A model generated the notes under the pieces. That model made no database searches. It was not told the origin of the DNA and was given only the letters and a program-made list of their open reading frames with translations. From positions 248,001 to 312,000 of the forward strand of contig JAIXMP010000023.1 in assembly GCA_025677815.1 (NCBI GenBank): a DNA stretch of 64,000 nucleotides, written 5' to 3'. Source of the DNA: Phascolomyces articulosus (taxonomy: Eukaryota; Mucoromycota; Mucoromycetes; Mucorales; Lichtheimiaceae). A program made the position numbers and the translations under genes. Position 1 is the first letter of the stretch; each line of letters begins with the position of its first letter. Shown piece after piece: positions 49,020 to 61,809 of this stretch.

Positions 49020-52000
49020 AAACTTTATTGTATTATTATTGCTTTATAAAACATGTTAACACGCATGTCATCAACCATGATGCCATAATATAACTATAAA
49101 ATAACTCCAAGTAGCAGTGCCCCTCCCCTTCTTTCTCTCCCTCTTGCTGTCAAACACATACCAATGCTTCAATTTTATCCCATCTTCGCTGGATGAGATT
49201 TTGTAACACGATGGCTGAGCCATTTCCTGTATTTTTAACTCATATACCGAGCGGGTCCCCTGGTTCCTGGTGTTCTCCCCATGCGTACAAATCCGCATAA
49301 CTTCAATTTGACAGTTTTTACTTGGTCTGGTTGAACATGTCGGAAAATGTTTTAAAGCGTTAGTATTTTTTGGTAGTTTACTATAATCCGAGACAGCATC
49401 AATATACAATCCTATTTCTGGCTATTCTTATAAAACAAGCTTGTACTAAAAGTGATACATGAGTGCCAGCTGACTTAGTGTGTTCAAAGGCAAGCATGAT
49501 AAGATATTGAAAAGATAGTTACCGCAAGGTTAGTTGGTTTTGGTACCGGGCTTCTTTCATCGATCAATCATATTGATTTATCAGTTGTTGCTTTTGTTGT
49601 AAAAGTATTTGGTTTGAAATTGTATCTGCAGCTTTTCGTGCATTATCTTGTCGAAGTAAACCCCTGGATCTGATACAATTCGTGTCTAGACGAAGCAATG
49701 GTTGTTTTCAGCCTTTGAGTTCCACCTATGCACAGTTGTCGAGTGTTCTTGGGTATTGCTGGAACTTTTCATGGGAAACAGCGCGGTGCAATAAAATGAA
49801 AGATTGGAGATCATAGCGTGGGACATCCAGTACTTTGGTGTGGAATTCAATTGCTTGTATGTTCGTGTGCTTCGTAAACTTATTTCCCTAGATCAGAAAC
49901 GTTTTAGATCCAATTGCGCTATGATGGGAAAACAAAAAGAAGAGGACGTTATTTGTTAAAAAAAAAGCGTAGGAGAGAGAGTAAACTTTTATGATCCAGC
50001 TGCAAATATATAAAACAAAGATGCGAATGGGAGCTAACAACCAGCATGAAACTATTCAATTTGATGCACAACGTATTAGTAAAGCACTATGTTTTTTGTT
50101 AAGGAATTACTTTATAAGTGCAGCTGGATCATAATAATATTAAGGTATAAACTATCATGTTATAATTTTTAAAGCTGTTAAACGTAAAATAATATCACGT
50201 GCATTATTTTTTTCAGGGTAAACTTTATGCACAATCCGTAAATGGATCTTTTTTCTGTCACTGGTACCGCTTATTTTCTTTTCTGCAATCTTATCCAAAT
50301 GTCATTACAGAAAAAAAGAGAGAGTGATGTTGTTGTAACCCTTGGTTTTAAGATAGGACTTAGGTGGATTACAGGTAATAGGTAGTTTAATATAGTGAGC
50401 ACCAGTAGTAGTTAACGTATACTACAACGATATATTTAATAAAATGGTCTTCAATTATTGTAGAAATTAGAAGACTTGTATTGAATTGATTAGATCAAGT
50501 GGTTAGATAAAATAAGGCTTTTTAATAAGCAATTGGATGGATATGAATTGTATCAAGAATATAAAACAAATATGATTATTCAATATTTGAGTGATCGAGG
50601 GATAAGAATGTTAATTTATTCTTTTAGTGAAATGTTCGATAATTATTTCAGTCCAAAAATCCTGGCCTTTTATACTTTTTCCAAAGCAGCGCAGCAACCA
50701 ATTATTCTTGGCAGAAGACAACTTGGCGAGGAATAATATCCAATTGTATTGCATATATGAATGAGACAGAAGGTTATTGGTTGGCCAAGATCCTTGGCTG
50801 CATTACCAAGATGCTAAGATCCTTGGTAATAGAGAATAATGTTGAAAGTGATGGAATAAACAAGAAGATCGAGTAGGACCAAGAAGTAACATCATTTCAC
50901 AATTAAAAATCTCAATATTGGATATCAAGGTCAGATTCAGGAACGATATGCAGGTTACACAATTATGGACGGATGTATGATCAATAAGTTGGTTGCGCGA
51001 GTGGAAAAAAAAGCCTTTGGCTTTATAGATTCCACTGCTATTTCTAATACAAAATAATGATAAAAATGAAAAGGCACTAATGATAAAAATAAAAGGTACT
51101 GATGATAATAATAATAATATAACTGATATAATAAATAATAATAATAAGAATAATAATAATATAGGAAAGATATAAAAAATAGAATGAATTGAAATAAAAA
51201 TATATAAAAAGAAAGAGGAGAGTGGTAATCATTGAGGATTACATTGTAATAAAAAAAATAGTGCATGGAAGTTTAATCTGAACATACTTTTATAATAAAC
51301 TTTTTATTACTACAGCAATACGCTTGGTTCTGTGAACGTCATGATTATTATTATTATTCTTCATTGGCGCCATTAATAAAAAAAAACAACGTTCATAAAC
51401 AGTTTGGAACAAAATATAAAAGTTCATGGTTTGAACATTAATACTTTATTATTATTTAAAATAATAGAGACTGCTACCATTATCATAAAATAGTGATAGT
51501 ATTTTTTTTATCATTTTCTTATTTGAATATTTTTACCCCATTTTACAGGTAAGGAAAAAAAAGCCACTGAATAAAAAAGAAGAAAATTCTTAGAGCTTAC
51601 GAAAAGCTTACATAGGCCAACTGCATGCGAAAGAGGATAGAGGGCATTAGGCTGTCTTCCTCTTCACCCCAGGGACAATTGCTGTTTTGGATCCCTGGCC
51701 AAGGATGAAGAAGAAAAAAGAGAAGAGATGGGCAAAATATCAAAAGCATTTTATATTTTTTTCTCAGTTGACGCGCAGGCAATAGCTTCTATATATAAAA
51801 AATAAAGTGTATGGATAAGAACTTGAAGAGGATGATAGTTTGAAAGAAAAGATGAACTGTAAAGAAGTACAAATATGGTAACTTGATGGTCTTGCATAAA
51901 TTTTATATATTTCTTAGTCTCGGCCAAATTTGTTTCGCATCAATCTCCGGTAGGGAGCACAGACCTTCAACCCCTTACATATTAATTTTGGTACACTTAG

Positions 52001-52704
52001 AAATACAAAGCAATTATCTCTTATAGGTATCCATGCCGCATGATGGAACTTTGTTACTTATTATAGTATAGAAAGCAAGAACCAAGTTTATTGACATTGT
52101 CAAACATTTGAGGGTGAATCATTTGTTTTGCTTAGGTATTAAAATTTTTTAAGGTGCTGCGTAGTATAATAGAAGGAAAGATATGGAACAAGAGTTGATA
52201 CCTCCTTCTGTCTATCGTTAAGAATGAATTTCCTTTATGACATATCCACAAAAAAAATTGCGGGGCATGAAAGTATGCAATTAACAGCGGGAGTGTAAAA
52301 AGTGAAGGTCCTTTGTATCCATACATCGTATTATTATCCATCAGATGAAAATAAAAACCATTTCTTACTCATCCAACATATGTTCCATATAATTTTTGCA
52401 AAGCAGAATATATATTATAGGTATAGGTTACTTTAAAAAATGAGGAGTTTATTATTAATAGCAAGGACAACAAGGTATGTTATAATAACGTAATATTACA
52501 ATGTGGTAAGGTTATTCAAACTATAAAATAGAAGAGTGTAATTATTTGTATAGGTGTGCATTTAAAAATAGATGAAGTCTTTGTATTATTATTCTGACAG
52601 GTGACCTACGTTGTGCAAAATAAATCTTTTTATTTTATCTTCATCCTTTTCTTTTCTTTTCTTCCTGACCTCCAATATCCGCATTTAATTTTGCACCGTA
52701 AAAA
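49020..52704. other. 3.7 kb spacer between duplicated units, probably decayed repeats
   Basis: No intact gene is seen. From about 49100 to 49950 the sequence is less AT-rich than its surroundings and has scattered stop-broken frames (for example 49071-49409 on the minus strand), which suggests a decayed mobile element or gene that I cannot identify. Around 50775-50835 short hairpins recur (CCAAG paired with CTTGG). From 50955 to 51270 there is an (AAT)n-rich tract. The last few hundred bases should hold the promoter of adenylation copy 2. Confidence 0.5.
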
Positions 52705-54941
52705 ATGGCAGCAATTAAAGATCAATCAGAAGATATGCTTTCAAAATATACTGATTACGATTCTCTCCATCAATTTTATGAAGCATGTGTAAATCGTTAT
52801 CGAGATAATGTTTTTATTCGTTACAAGGTCCCTAATGCTTTTGAATTCAAGACGTTGACTTATTCTCAAGTGGACATCATCGTAACTCACTTAGCAAATC
52901 GGTGGAAATCAACATTACGTACAACAAAATCCAATAACAATGAAGATAATCATAATATAGAAACAACAAAACTCTGTATAGCAGTACTTACCGATAACCC
53001 TACGCATGCTGTACTTACGTTCTTTGCTGCATTAAAACTTGGGTATATCTATTTTTGTTTATCGTTTTATAACTCTCAAGAAGCTATCGTATATCTTCTC
53101 AAAGAATCTAGCACGTGTTTTTTGGTTACTTCAGAAGCGAACCGAGAAATAGCTATCAAGTGTACAAACACCTTGGGTGAACGCGATGGGGTTCATATTC
53201 AAGTCGATGATGATCCATTTGATATTGATGGAATACTTTCTCAACAAGAATCAAATCCAGTAATGCAACAATCATCTCTTGATAACGAGCAGCAACAGGA
53301 GAAAAAACATCAAGCGACTTTCAAAGAAAACCCACTTGATACTGTAGCTTACATGCATACAAGCGGTTCAACTGGACTTCCCAAGTTAATCCCTTGTAGT
53401 ACTCAGTCAATGTTGTTTTCAATCCTTGGGCATATTATTCATCCAAACCAACAGCAAAACTCAGGTGATCTATCCTCACGACCAGAAGAATTACCCATCA
53501 TGTCGACCGATACTCTTGCGTATTCTTCTACCGTTTTCATTTCACACGCTGAATATGGTATAGTTTATTTTATTGCATCTATTATCCAAATGGTATAATA
53601 ATAGGCGTTTACTAGTGGAATAATCATATAAAATTATCTCCCATTCTATCTAAATTATATACTATTAGTATTTCTTATTCCTATCATGCTAGCTGGTGCA
53701 AGTGTACTTTTATTCGATGGTAAACCACTTGCGCCTTCTAAACAACTTGAAGCAATCAAAGAATGCGGTGTAACATGTATGATCGTGTTACCTTTTGACC
53801 TTGTGGCTATGTCAGAATATTTAGAAAGTGTTGCTGATAGAGCTACAAATCAACAGAATGCAATGATACTGCAAAGCCTGAAATTCTGTCTTTACTATGG
53901 AGCACCACTTCAAATTTCAACTGGAGATTATTTGCGATCAAAAGGAATGAACTTACAATCCATGTATGGAACTACAGGTAAAATTTATAAAAATTATGTG
54001 TGATAAATCGTCAAGAATGTTATATAACATCAATCATTATTCACTATACACATGTAAAAAAAAATATACATTCTGTAGAGACATCAGGTTTATTATTGTC
54101 CAATCTTTCTAAAAATAACAATAGATGGTATGATTTTACACCATCTCCTGCACTGATGCACTACGCCACCTTTGAGCCTTATGGTGATAATTTATATCAT
54201 CTTGTTATTCACAATGATTATCCTTCCCTCGCCAAAGGATTTGGCAATAGACCTAATGGCGATTTTGCTACCAATGATTTATTTGCTAAAAATGTACAGG
54301 AATCTTTGGGTAACTTTACTTCATGGACTCATATTGGAAGGATAGATGATGCAATCAACATGTAAGTTGCCTTCTTGAAATGTTTTTAAATTGAAAAGAC
54401 TTCAGTAGATAGAAACATTTGAATAACACGCTAAAATAATAAAAATTTATATTTAGATCATATGGTTCCAAAGTGCTTCCAAGACCTATAGAAGATGAAA
54501 TACGTCGTGAAGATATTGTTCAACAATGCATTGTTATTGGTAATAATCGAAAATGCACTGCTGTGCTTGTAGAACTTGATTATGAGAAAGCAATGTAATA
54601 TACCCCAGATCAAATGAAATGGAAAGGTAATATCCCAAAATTGGTGTTAGGAATGCATTATATTATTCTGTCGTCAAATGCTATAAAAATTGTCTTTTTT
54701 TTTCTTACAAAATTAAGTAAATCACTCTCATGCATAACTTGTTTAAATAGTATATGATGCCGTGAACCGAGCAAATAAATATGCCAATTTGGAAGAGTCG
54801 ATTACTGTACCTGATATGGTATACATTTTACCTCAAAATAAACAGTTGCCAAGGACTCGAAAAGATGGTGTCAAACGCAAAGATGTCGGTGGCATGTTTG
54901 AAAAAGAAATAGAGCAAATGTATAGTGATTTAGCAGAGTGA
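52705..54941 (+). CDS. Stand-alone adenylation (AMP-binding) enzyme, copy 2, with internal TAA
   Basis: Exons 52705-53557, 53669-53977, 54079-54361 and 54457-54598 are in frame. Core motifs are A3 (YMHTSGSTGLPKLIP), A5 (SMYGTTE, formed across a junction) and A8 (HIGRIDDAINISYGSKVLPR). The fold is that of ANL enzymes, closest in my judgement to adenylation domains of fungal NRPS-like proteins. No carrier or reductase domain follows. The frame meets TAA at 54596-54598, giving about 528 aa. Beyond it the same frame continues with YTPDQMKWK, then an exon from about 54751 with VYDAVNRANKYANLEESITV, and the A10 region LPRTRKDGVKRKD, ending at 54941. The stop would remove the A10 lysine used in adenylation. 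Either it is a recent nonsense change (CAA to TAA would suffice) or an error. The MFS gene follows 0.5 kb downstream. Confidence 0.8.
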
Positions 54942-55449
54942 TACATAATGTATAGTAGTACGTAAACTGCTGTAATTTGATGATCGCCCCTATATTATAA
55001 AGAACAAAACCTATATAATCGCATCATGTTAGTCTTGTTTTACTACCATCATCTTTATAATAAACGTGACGTTGGTTTTGTTCTCCTAAAATATATTTCT
55101 TCGCTTATTATTCTTCCTTCATAATAAATATCGTCATGCAGTATCTCTCCTTTTTCATAAGAAGAGTGTATGATTGTTTATGCATAATATTTATTTTACT
55201 TCACGCTAATGTGGCGTCCCATAAATACGGATCCGATTAAGATGACCTGAGAATTGTGATACTTAAAAAAAATCCCCGCAGTTGCCAAGTTACCAATGGT
55301 TGTATCTGACTTTGAAGGGGGGGAACTCTTGTTGCTGCGCCACAAGGTGCTTATATGCAGCACTGTTTCTGTAAACGAACGATCCTTTTCCTCTTCTCTG
55401 TCTATCTGAACATTATTGCAGCAATACACCAAGAATAACAACAATAGCA
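54942..55449. other. Spacer between adenylation copy 2 and MFS copy 2
   Basis: About 500 bp, AT-rich. It holds the 3' end of the adenylation gene and the promoter of the transporter. No gene is seen. Confidence 0.55.
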
Positions 55450-57969
55450 ATGGGAAAAAATACCAACAACAGTGATAAAATGGAAAAAAGAAGACCGTTT
55501 TTATTGAAATTTAGATCCTCAAATACATATGTTCTTCTTACCGCGAGTGTTTCGAGTCTTTCTGGAGTAAGTTCCAAATTACAGTAGCAAAAACAACGAC
55601 AGATCAGAACATATGGTAAATTTGGAAACTGACATTTAAAAAAAAACTTTGATCTACCTTTTCACAGGCAATTGTTTACTCTGTTGCTATTCCAATACGT
55701 AACTATCCTAAATACTGTAGCTAGTACTACGTACTGTATAAAACAAAGTACTTTTTTTTTTTTTTACTATTTCTCATAACTATGTATCATGTATCTTTAT
55801 AGTCCCATTTGTTATTAATTCAATGAAACAAGGAATTTCACCACAAGATCCTAGTTTAATAGCTGCTTATAAAAGCAATGATGCTGATATTTCATTAGAT
55901 ACTTATTCAGATACAGGAATCGTATTGGGAATATATGCAGCTGCATCAGTTATTGCAGGTCCCATTTTTGGATATTTAGGTTAGTATAAGTAAACTTTAT
56001 TGGATTTCTATAGATTGTCATTCGTTGATTTCTTGTTCTTATTCTACATGACCAAAAAAAAAATGATCAAAATTAGGTGATAAATCAAAACATCGAAGAA
56101 CTCCTATGTTATTGGGTATTGCTGCTTTGTTCTTGACCACAATTTTATTCTTATTTGCAACTCAATACTGGATGTTGATCCTTGCTCGTATATTACAAGG
56201 TATATCTGATGCATGCGTCTTTACACTCGCCTTGGCACTTGTTTCAGATACATTTCCTCGAGATGTTCTGGGAACACAGGTTCGTTTTTATATTATTCTA
56301 TTTATCCTTGATTACCTTGTCCTATCAAAACAAGTAAAATACAAATTACAATATATATATATAAGTTCAAATAGTATGGTGATCACTAATAAACTTTTTT
56401 TTTAAAAATAATAATAATAATATCATGATAGATGGCCAAGGTAATTACCTTTCAAGCCGTTGGCTTGACAGCAGGATCACCGATTGGAGGTAGGAGGAAC
56501 ATATATATATATATATTGTTGTTGTGTAACAAATACTGGGTTTTTCTTACATCGATGGATTCCCTTCTTCTGATAAGCTCAATATATTGTATAGGTTGTG
56601 AGTAGGATTTCTTGTATTGCTTTTTTGGTATCACCTTTGAATCCAAAGTTTCTAATCTATTGATATTTACTCGTAAATTCGGATAATATATTGGGTATAA
56701 AGTCTTGTTTGATAAGTTTGGGTATAAGAGCCCCTTCATATTTTGTATCGTCCTTGTTGGGATCGATTTTTTCCTACGTTTATTTTTGATAGAGCGGCGG
56801 AATAGTCCAAAACATTGGTTCGAGACAACGACACCTACCACTACTCTCAAAAACAAGTGCGAAAATGAGCACCCACAAGGTGACGAGGAATCCAGAGTTA
56901 ACAGCAATAGAAAACAACAGAATGTTCCTTCATCACTAGCTCCTAGTCATCAGGAAGATGGTACGACTCATAGCAGCATTGTCGATTGCGTTCAACAACC
57001 ACATGATACTAATACTGAGATATCCAACAACAACAATGTTGAGGACGATAATGACAAAAACAATCTTACGCTACGACAACGTTTATTCAATCCAAGAATT
57101 ATTGTTTCATTGTTGATAGGTTTAATCGCATCCTTCAGTACCACTACACTTCATGTACGTAATAATATATTCCTCAACTGTTGTTTTTTATTTATTTATT
57201 TCATTTTCTATGTAAAAGAACATGTCTAAAAAAGCACACACACAATACATTCTATATATATAGCCAACGTTGCCCATCCATCTTAAAAATGAATGGGGAT
57301 ACAATGCAACACAAATTGGTCTTATTACCCTCGCCTTTGGTATACCCCCATTTTTTTCCATGCCGCTTTCTGGCTACCTGTATGATCGTTTCGGTCCAAG
57401 AATTCTTTGTTCTATCGTTTTACTCTTATCTGGTATTGTCCAACCTTGTATGGGTATCCCTTCCAGTCACGGTGGTGGTAATATTGCATCACTTGTAGTG
57501 ATGGTTGTTTGTTCCAGCTTTACTTTGGATATGGCACTTGCACCCGTCTCGACTGAATTTTCAAATTGCATTGATGATTTATTCAATAATTACAGTAACA
57601 ATAAAAAGCAAAAAAATAATACCCAAAAACAGGAGGAAGATGATGAAGAAGAAGAGGAAGGATATTTTGGACGTGGTTATGGTATTCTTCATTCTGCATT
57701 TTGTCTAGGTAAAGTTGAGTCGTTGTAAAAATGAAAGAACAGGTATATAGCAATTGTATCCATTGATTTGACAGTGAATTATTTAATGTTTTATAGGTGA
57801 ATTTCTGGGCCCATTGATGGGAGGATACATTTTTAGATCCATAGGGTTCTATTGGTTATGCATTACTGTTGGTATTATATTGATTGTCTCTAGTCCATTT
57901 CCATTTTTATTTCTGGGAAACAAAAGATTCTCCTTTTCTTCTATTTGTCATTCACAAAAAAGTTCTTAA
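55450..57969 (+). CDS. MFS transporter (SLC18/DHA1-like), tandem copy 2
   Basis: Nine exons encode about 552 aa: 55450-55566, 55668-55698, 55803-55979, 56077-56279, 56432-56489, 56595-56597, 56703-57154, 57264-57708 and 57797-57969. Every intron position and phase matches copy 1 at 46428. The chain has 12 TM segments, motif A FGYLGDKSKHRRTPML, TM4 LILARILQGISDACVFTLAL, the TM5 motif GSPIGG, and a Gln/Asn-rich loop of about 110 residues before TM7. Outside this loop and the N-terminus the two proteins are highly similar; the loop is diverged in sequence but not in length class. A second ATG (MEKRRPFLL) lies 30 bases inside and aligns better with the copy 1 start. Export or vesicular loading of a small metabolite is likely; the substrate is unknown. 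Confidence 0.88.
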
Positions 57970-59996
57970 TTGTATGTATGCGTGTGGAAAGAATCCTTTC
58001 CTTATACTCTATTATAGATCATATATAATACTTTGCTTATCATTTGGATAGATATAATTTCATGTACTTATGTATTATCATAATCATAACACGTTTTTGC
58101 TATTTGTTAATAAGCATCAGGAAAATAAATCTACGTCCCAAAGGCTTTCTTGCATTTCTGGCCTTTACCTTATATTTTAACCTTTAGAATGTCAAAAAAG
58201 TTGATGTAGTACATTTTGTATATTGCCAAAAAGTAATAAAATTCTTCTTTGATACTTATGCTATTTGTAAAGCCTATAAATTTAATCTAAATATTTCTAT
58301 TATCTTAAAAAGGTCAAAAAGGCCGGGAGTGCTATGTAGGGTTTTAATGTAGATTAGCTAGCCACTATGTTCTTGTGGCTCTATTTCTCACGTTCTACTT
58401 TTACTACTTTTCTCATTTTTCCTGTATAAGAAAGAGCTGACTCCCAAAGGGTTTTTTTTCAGCTAATGCTACATATCTTTATTCATACCTAACTTCATAT
58501 CAAAGTACCGCAAGGAAGCAACCATATGCCTATATGCGCAGGTCAAGCCAGTCTTCCACATTAATAAATATAAATTTTAACCTAAGAAAGAGGTAAAAGT
58601 AAGTGCACTTTATTATAATATGAGCATAGGAATATATAATAAAAATGGTGTTCAGTCAATACTAACCCATTACATTATCATCTTAAACCACAAGTAAAAG
58701 TAAGTTATAGAAAAAAAAATGAAGGGAAGTTATATACATTTCTAATATTGGTAAAGCATTTTTGACCTTGAAGTTATTTCCTACTAAAACAACTCTAGTC
58801 CTCCAAAAATATTAACAAATCTAATAGAAACGCTAGAAATATTTCCTCCCTGCCTTCAAAATCCAGGGTTTTATATTTCTAGCCTTCTAAAGCCTCCAGA
58901 GGCAAATACAGGACATTCCAGCCTCTGTATGAATTACTGATGAAGATTCCATCATATATTATTTATACTCTTATTTTTTTTTAGATAAACAGGAGATGGT
59001 GATAAATTTTTAATAGAGAGCATGACAGTAAAAATGTTTTAATATTATTCAGATTCTACAATAATATCGCATCCATAATATCTTTTCTTCCAAAAAAAAA
59101 AAAAGTAAGATTACATCCTATCATCTATCATATCACTGGCAGGGAAACTGGATACAAACCATTAGAATTGTAATCATGTTTGTATGAAGGAAAAAAGGAG
59201 AGGGAGAGGGAAAGGGAAAACAAGTTTTCTTGTATAAAATAATCTTCCTATAAAAAGTCGTTCTTTCTCTCCCCTTATTTTAAACTCTATGGAATGATAG
59301 AAAACAGAAGAAGAAAAAAGAGAGAAAAACCTATTATTTTTTTACCTACCTATCGGGAAACTATCATACATTGATCCACTCTTTTTTTTTTATCGATGTT
59401 ATATGGGAACTGATATAAAAGGAAATAGAAGAATAACAAACAATACAGGGCTCCATCGCAGAAAAAAAACGTTACGTGTAGTTTCAATGTTGAGATACTC
59501 CAAAGATAATCCAAATCGTCACTTTTTTCTTTTTATATACAAACATCCAAAATCCATATTTCCAATTATTTTTTTTTCTTCAACACCAACAAAATTTTTC
59601 CTCCAAAAATCCATCCAACAATTTCGCAAAAAAACAATATAGATATCCAATCCACCCTTTTTTTTTTATCCAGGGACGCTCCGAAAAATGTCCAAGATAT
59701 TCAATCCATATGTCAAACGTGTGTGTGTGCGTGTGTGCATAGATTTCCGTTATCTTTTTTTTTCCTTTTCCGTTTCTGTCTCTTTTTTTTATCGTTTTTA
59801 ACGTAGATGATGGGTCTAAAAAATTTTCCAATTACAATAATGCTTTTTTTTTGTGGTTTTTTTTGTGTATATAGAATAGAGAGTTGTTTTTTTTTTTTTG
59901 GATAATAGTGTGTTGTCTGATCTGGTCTTGTAAAAAAATAATAATAATAATGGTGGGAAAAAAATATAGAACGACGTGCGGTATGTTGCATTTTGT
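57970..59996. other. Intergenic with one dispersed repeat copy
   Basis: 2 kb between the transporter (+) and the RRM gene (-), which converge here. It contains the dispersed repeat at 58523-58581, a purine-rich tract near 59185-59220 and poly-T runs. Small frames at 59403-59991 are shadows of simple sequence. No gene is supported. Confidence 0.55.
58523..58581. repeat. Dispersed repeat, copy 2
   Basis: Matches 19749-19808: CATATGCCTATA, then GCAGGTCAAGCCAGT, then an AAATATAA-rich end. Both copies are in intergenic DNA and in the same orientation, 38.8 kb apart. Confidence 0.75.
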
Positions 59997-61809
59997 TTAT
60001 CGACGATACATATCGTGTGTATCGCGTGGATAGCTTCGTGCATCCATGGAAGGTGAATGATCACGTCCATCTACCGATTCCATAGGGAAAGAAAAAGATA
60101 AGTATACTCATTTTTTTTCAATCTTGTCTTTGTAAAAAAAAAAAAAATTGACGACTTACAATAATCACTACGTGATGGCGCAGATCTATAAGTTATTCAT
60201 TTATAAGTATACAACAATTATTTTTAACTAACTCAAACATCAAATCTTTTTCAACAAAATTTTTTAATATCTTACCGATCACCAGAAGGAGATAAAGAAA
60301 CCCGTCTTGGTGGTGGAGGGGGAGGTGGTGGAACTAAATCATGTTCATGATGGTGATGTCCGTGATGGTGATGATGAGGTGGCTCATGATGATGTCCATG
60401 ATGATGATGAGGCAATGGGGGTGGAGGTGGGGGAGGTGGCGAAGAGGAAGACGAAGGACGATAATGTTCATGACGAGGTGGTGGTGGATGATGGTGACTA
60501 TGATGATGATCATGATGATGATCATGATGACGTGATGGATATCTATCACCTCCACGACCTCCTCGTTCTCCTTCATGTCGAACTCCACCACGATTTTCAT
60601 CCTTTTTTGATAATCCAATATCCCAATCTACTTTTAGTCTTCGTCCTTCCACACTGAATCCTTTATACTTGTCATAAGCATCTTCGGCATCACGACGATC
60701 TTCATATTGAACAAACGCGAACCTATGTATATTTCATTGGATCAGTAAAAGAATATCATATATATATATATATATATATCTATATCTATATCATAACACT
60801 ATTTACCCTCTGTTCTTATTGGTCATAGAATCAATAGGTACAGTGACTTTGACAAGTCTACCATATCGTTCAAACATATCCGCAACCTAAAATATATATA
60901 TATATATATATCACAGAATGGTGTAAATGAAATTATTGACGTGTTTTAGAATAAAAAAAATTAAATAGAATAAACTTACATTCCATTCACGAAAGACATA
61001 AGGTAAATTACCAACAAATAATGTGGTGGATTCCTTTCGATCATTTTCAGTACCTCTATATCAAAAAAAATATTGTTCATCAGAGATTCTTTCTTTTACA
61101 CAACACAAATGAAAAAGAGGGGAGGTGGGGGAAGCTGTCTTGCTATTTTTACATACCGATCAACAGGATTCTTTGGATGTGATCTACGAGGAGGGCGAGG
61201 AGGTGGACCACGTGAAGAATAATAACGACTGCTACTACGATGTTGATGAGGATGATAATGATATCCACCACGATCATTATAACGATGATCACGATCATAT
61301 CGATCATAACGAGAAGAAGAATATCTTTCACGAGAATAACTAGGAGGGGGTGGTGATCGAGGGGGTCTTCCTTGGGGTGATCTTGAACGCGATCGTCTGT
61401 TGTTTTCATAATAATAATCGCGATGACGATTACTATTATTATAATATCTGTCATCATTATGATTTTCTCGTCTTCCATCGCCTTCTTCTCCTGCAATAGC
61501 TGGTGGAGGTGGTGATCGTGAAGAATGACGTCGTGATGCACGTGGTGATAATGACCGTTCACGATAAGACGATGATGTTCTCTCATAATCTACCGATGAA
61601 GAAGGTGGAAACGCGGTGGATTCTTTGGATGCGGGTGGTGGTCCATTGTTTGCTGTTGTTGATGGGGGTGGGACCATGGGAGGTGGAGGTGGAGGTGGTG
61701 ATCCATCATTATTATTCATGGGTGGATATGCCATTGCACCACTTGAACTAGGTGCAGGTGGTGGATGAGAAGGTGGAGGTGGTATAGGTGATGTTGAACG
61801 TGGATTCAT
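59997..61809 (-). CDS. RRM RNA-binding protein with RS/Pro-rich head and His-rich tail
   Basis: Six minus-strand exons encode about 451 aa: 61809-61157, 61055-60980, 60886-60807, 60722-60276, 60185-60160 and 60070-59997. Residues 1-217 are Pro-rich, then Ser/Arg- and Tyr/Arg-rich (RRSRSRSPQGRPPRSPPPP). A single RRM spans about 226-303, with RNP2 LFVGNL and RNP1 RGFAFVQYE, where the Gly codon is split by an intron. The tail is rich in His and Pro (blocks of HHHH and PPPPPPPP) and ends in a short RS-like stretch. This composition is typical of SR-like splicing regulators or other nuclear condensate proteins. The particular orthologue is not clear. Because CAT/GGT repeats dominate the tail DNA, long spurious frames occur on both strands there. 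Confidence 0.85.

Noticed and set aside
50775..50835. Short CCAAG/CTTGG hairpins
   Set aside because: Six-base stems only; no associated gene or terminator context in a eukaryotic genome, so not called as regulatory.
50955..51266. 103-codon Tyr/Phe-rich minus-strand frame
   Set aside because: It is the translation of an (AAT)n-rich tract and has no protein character.
60307..60657. Long plus-strand frame opposite the His-rich tail
   Set aside because: It is the complement of GGT/CAT repeats coding the His/Pro tail; its Asp/Val-rich composition mirrors the repeat, and the spliced RRM gene explains the strand.
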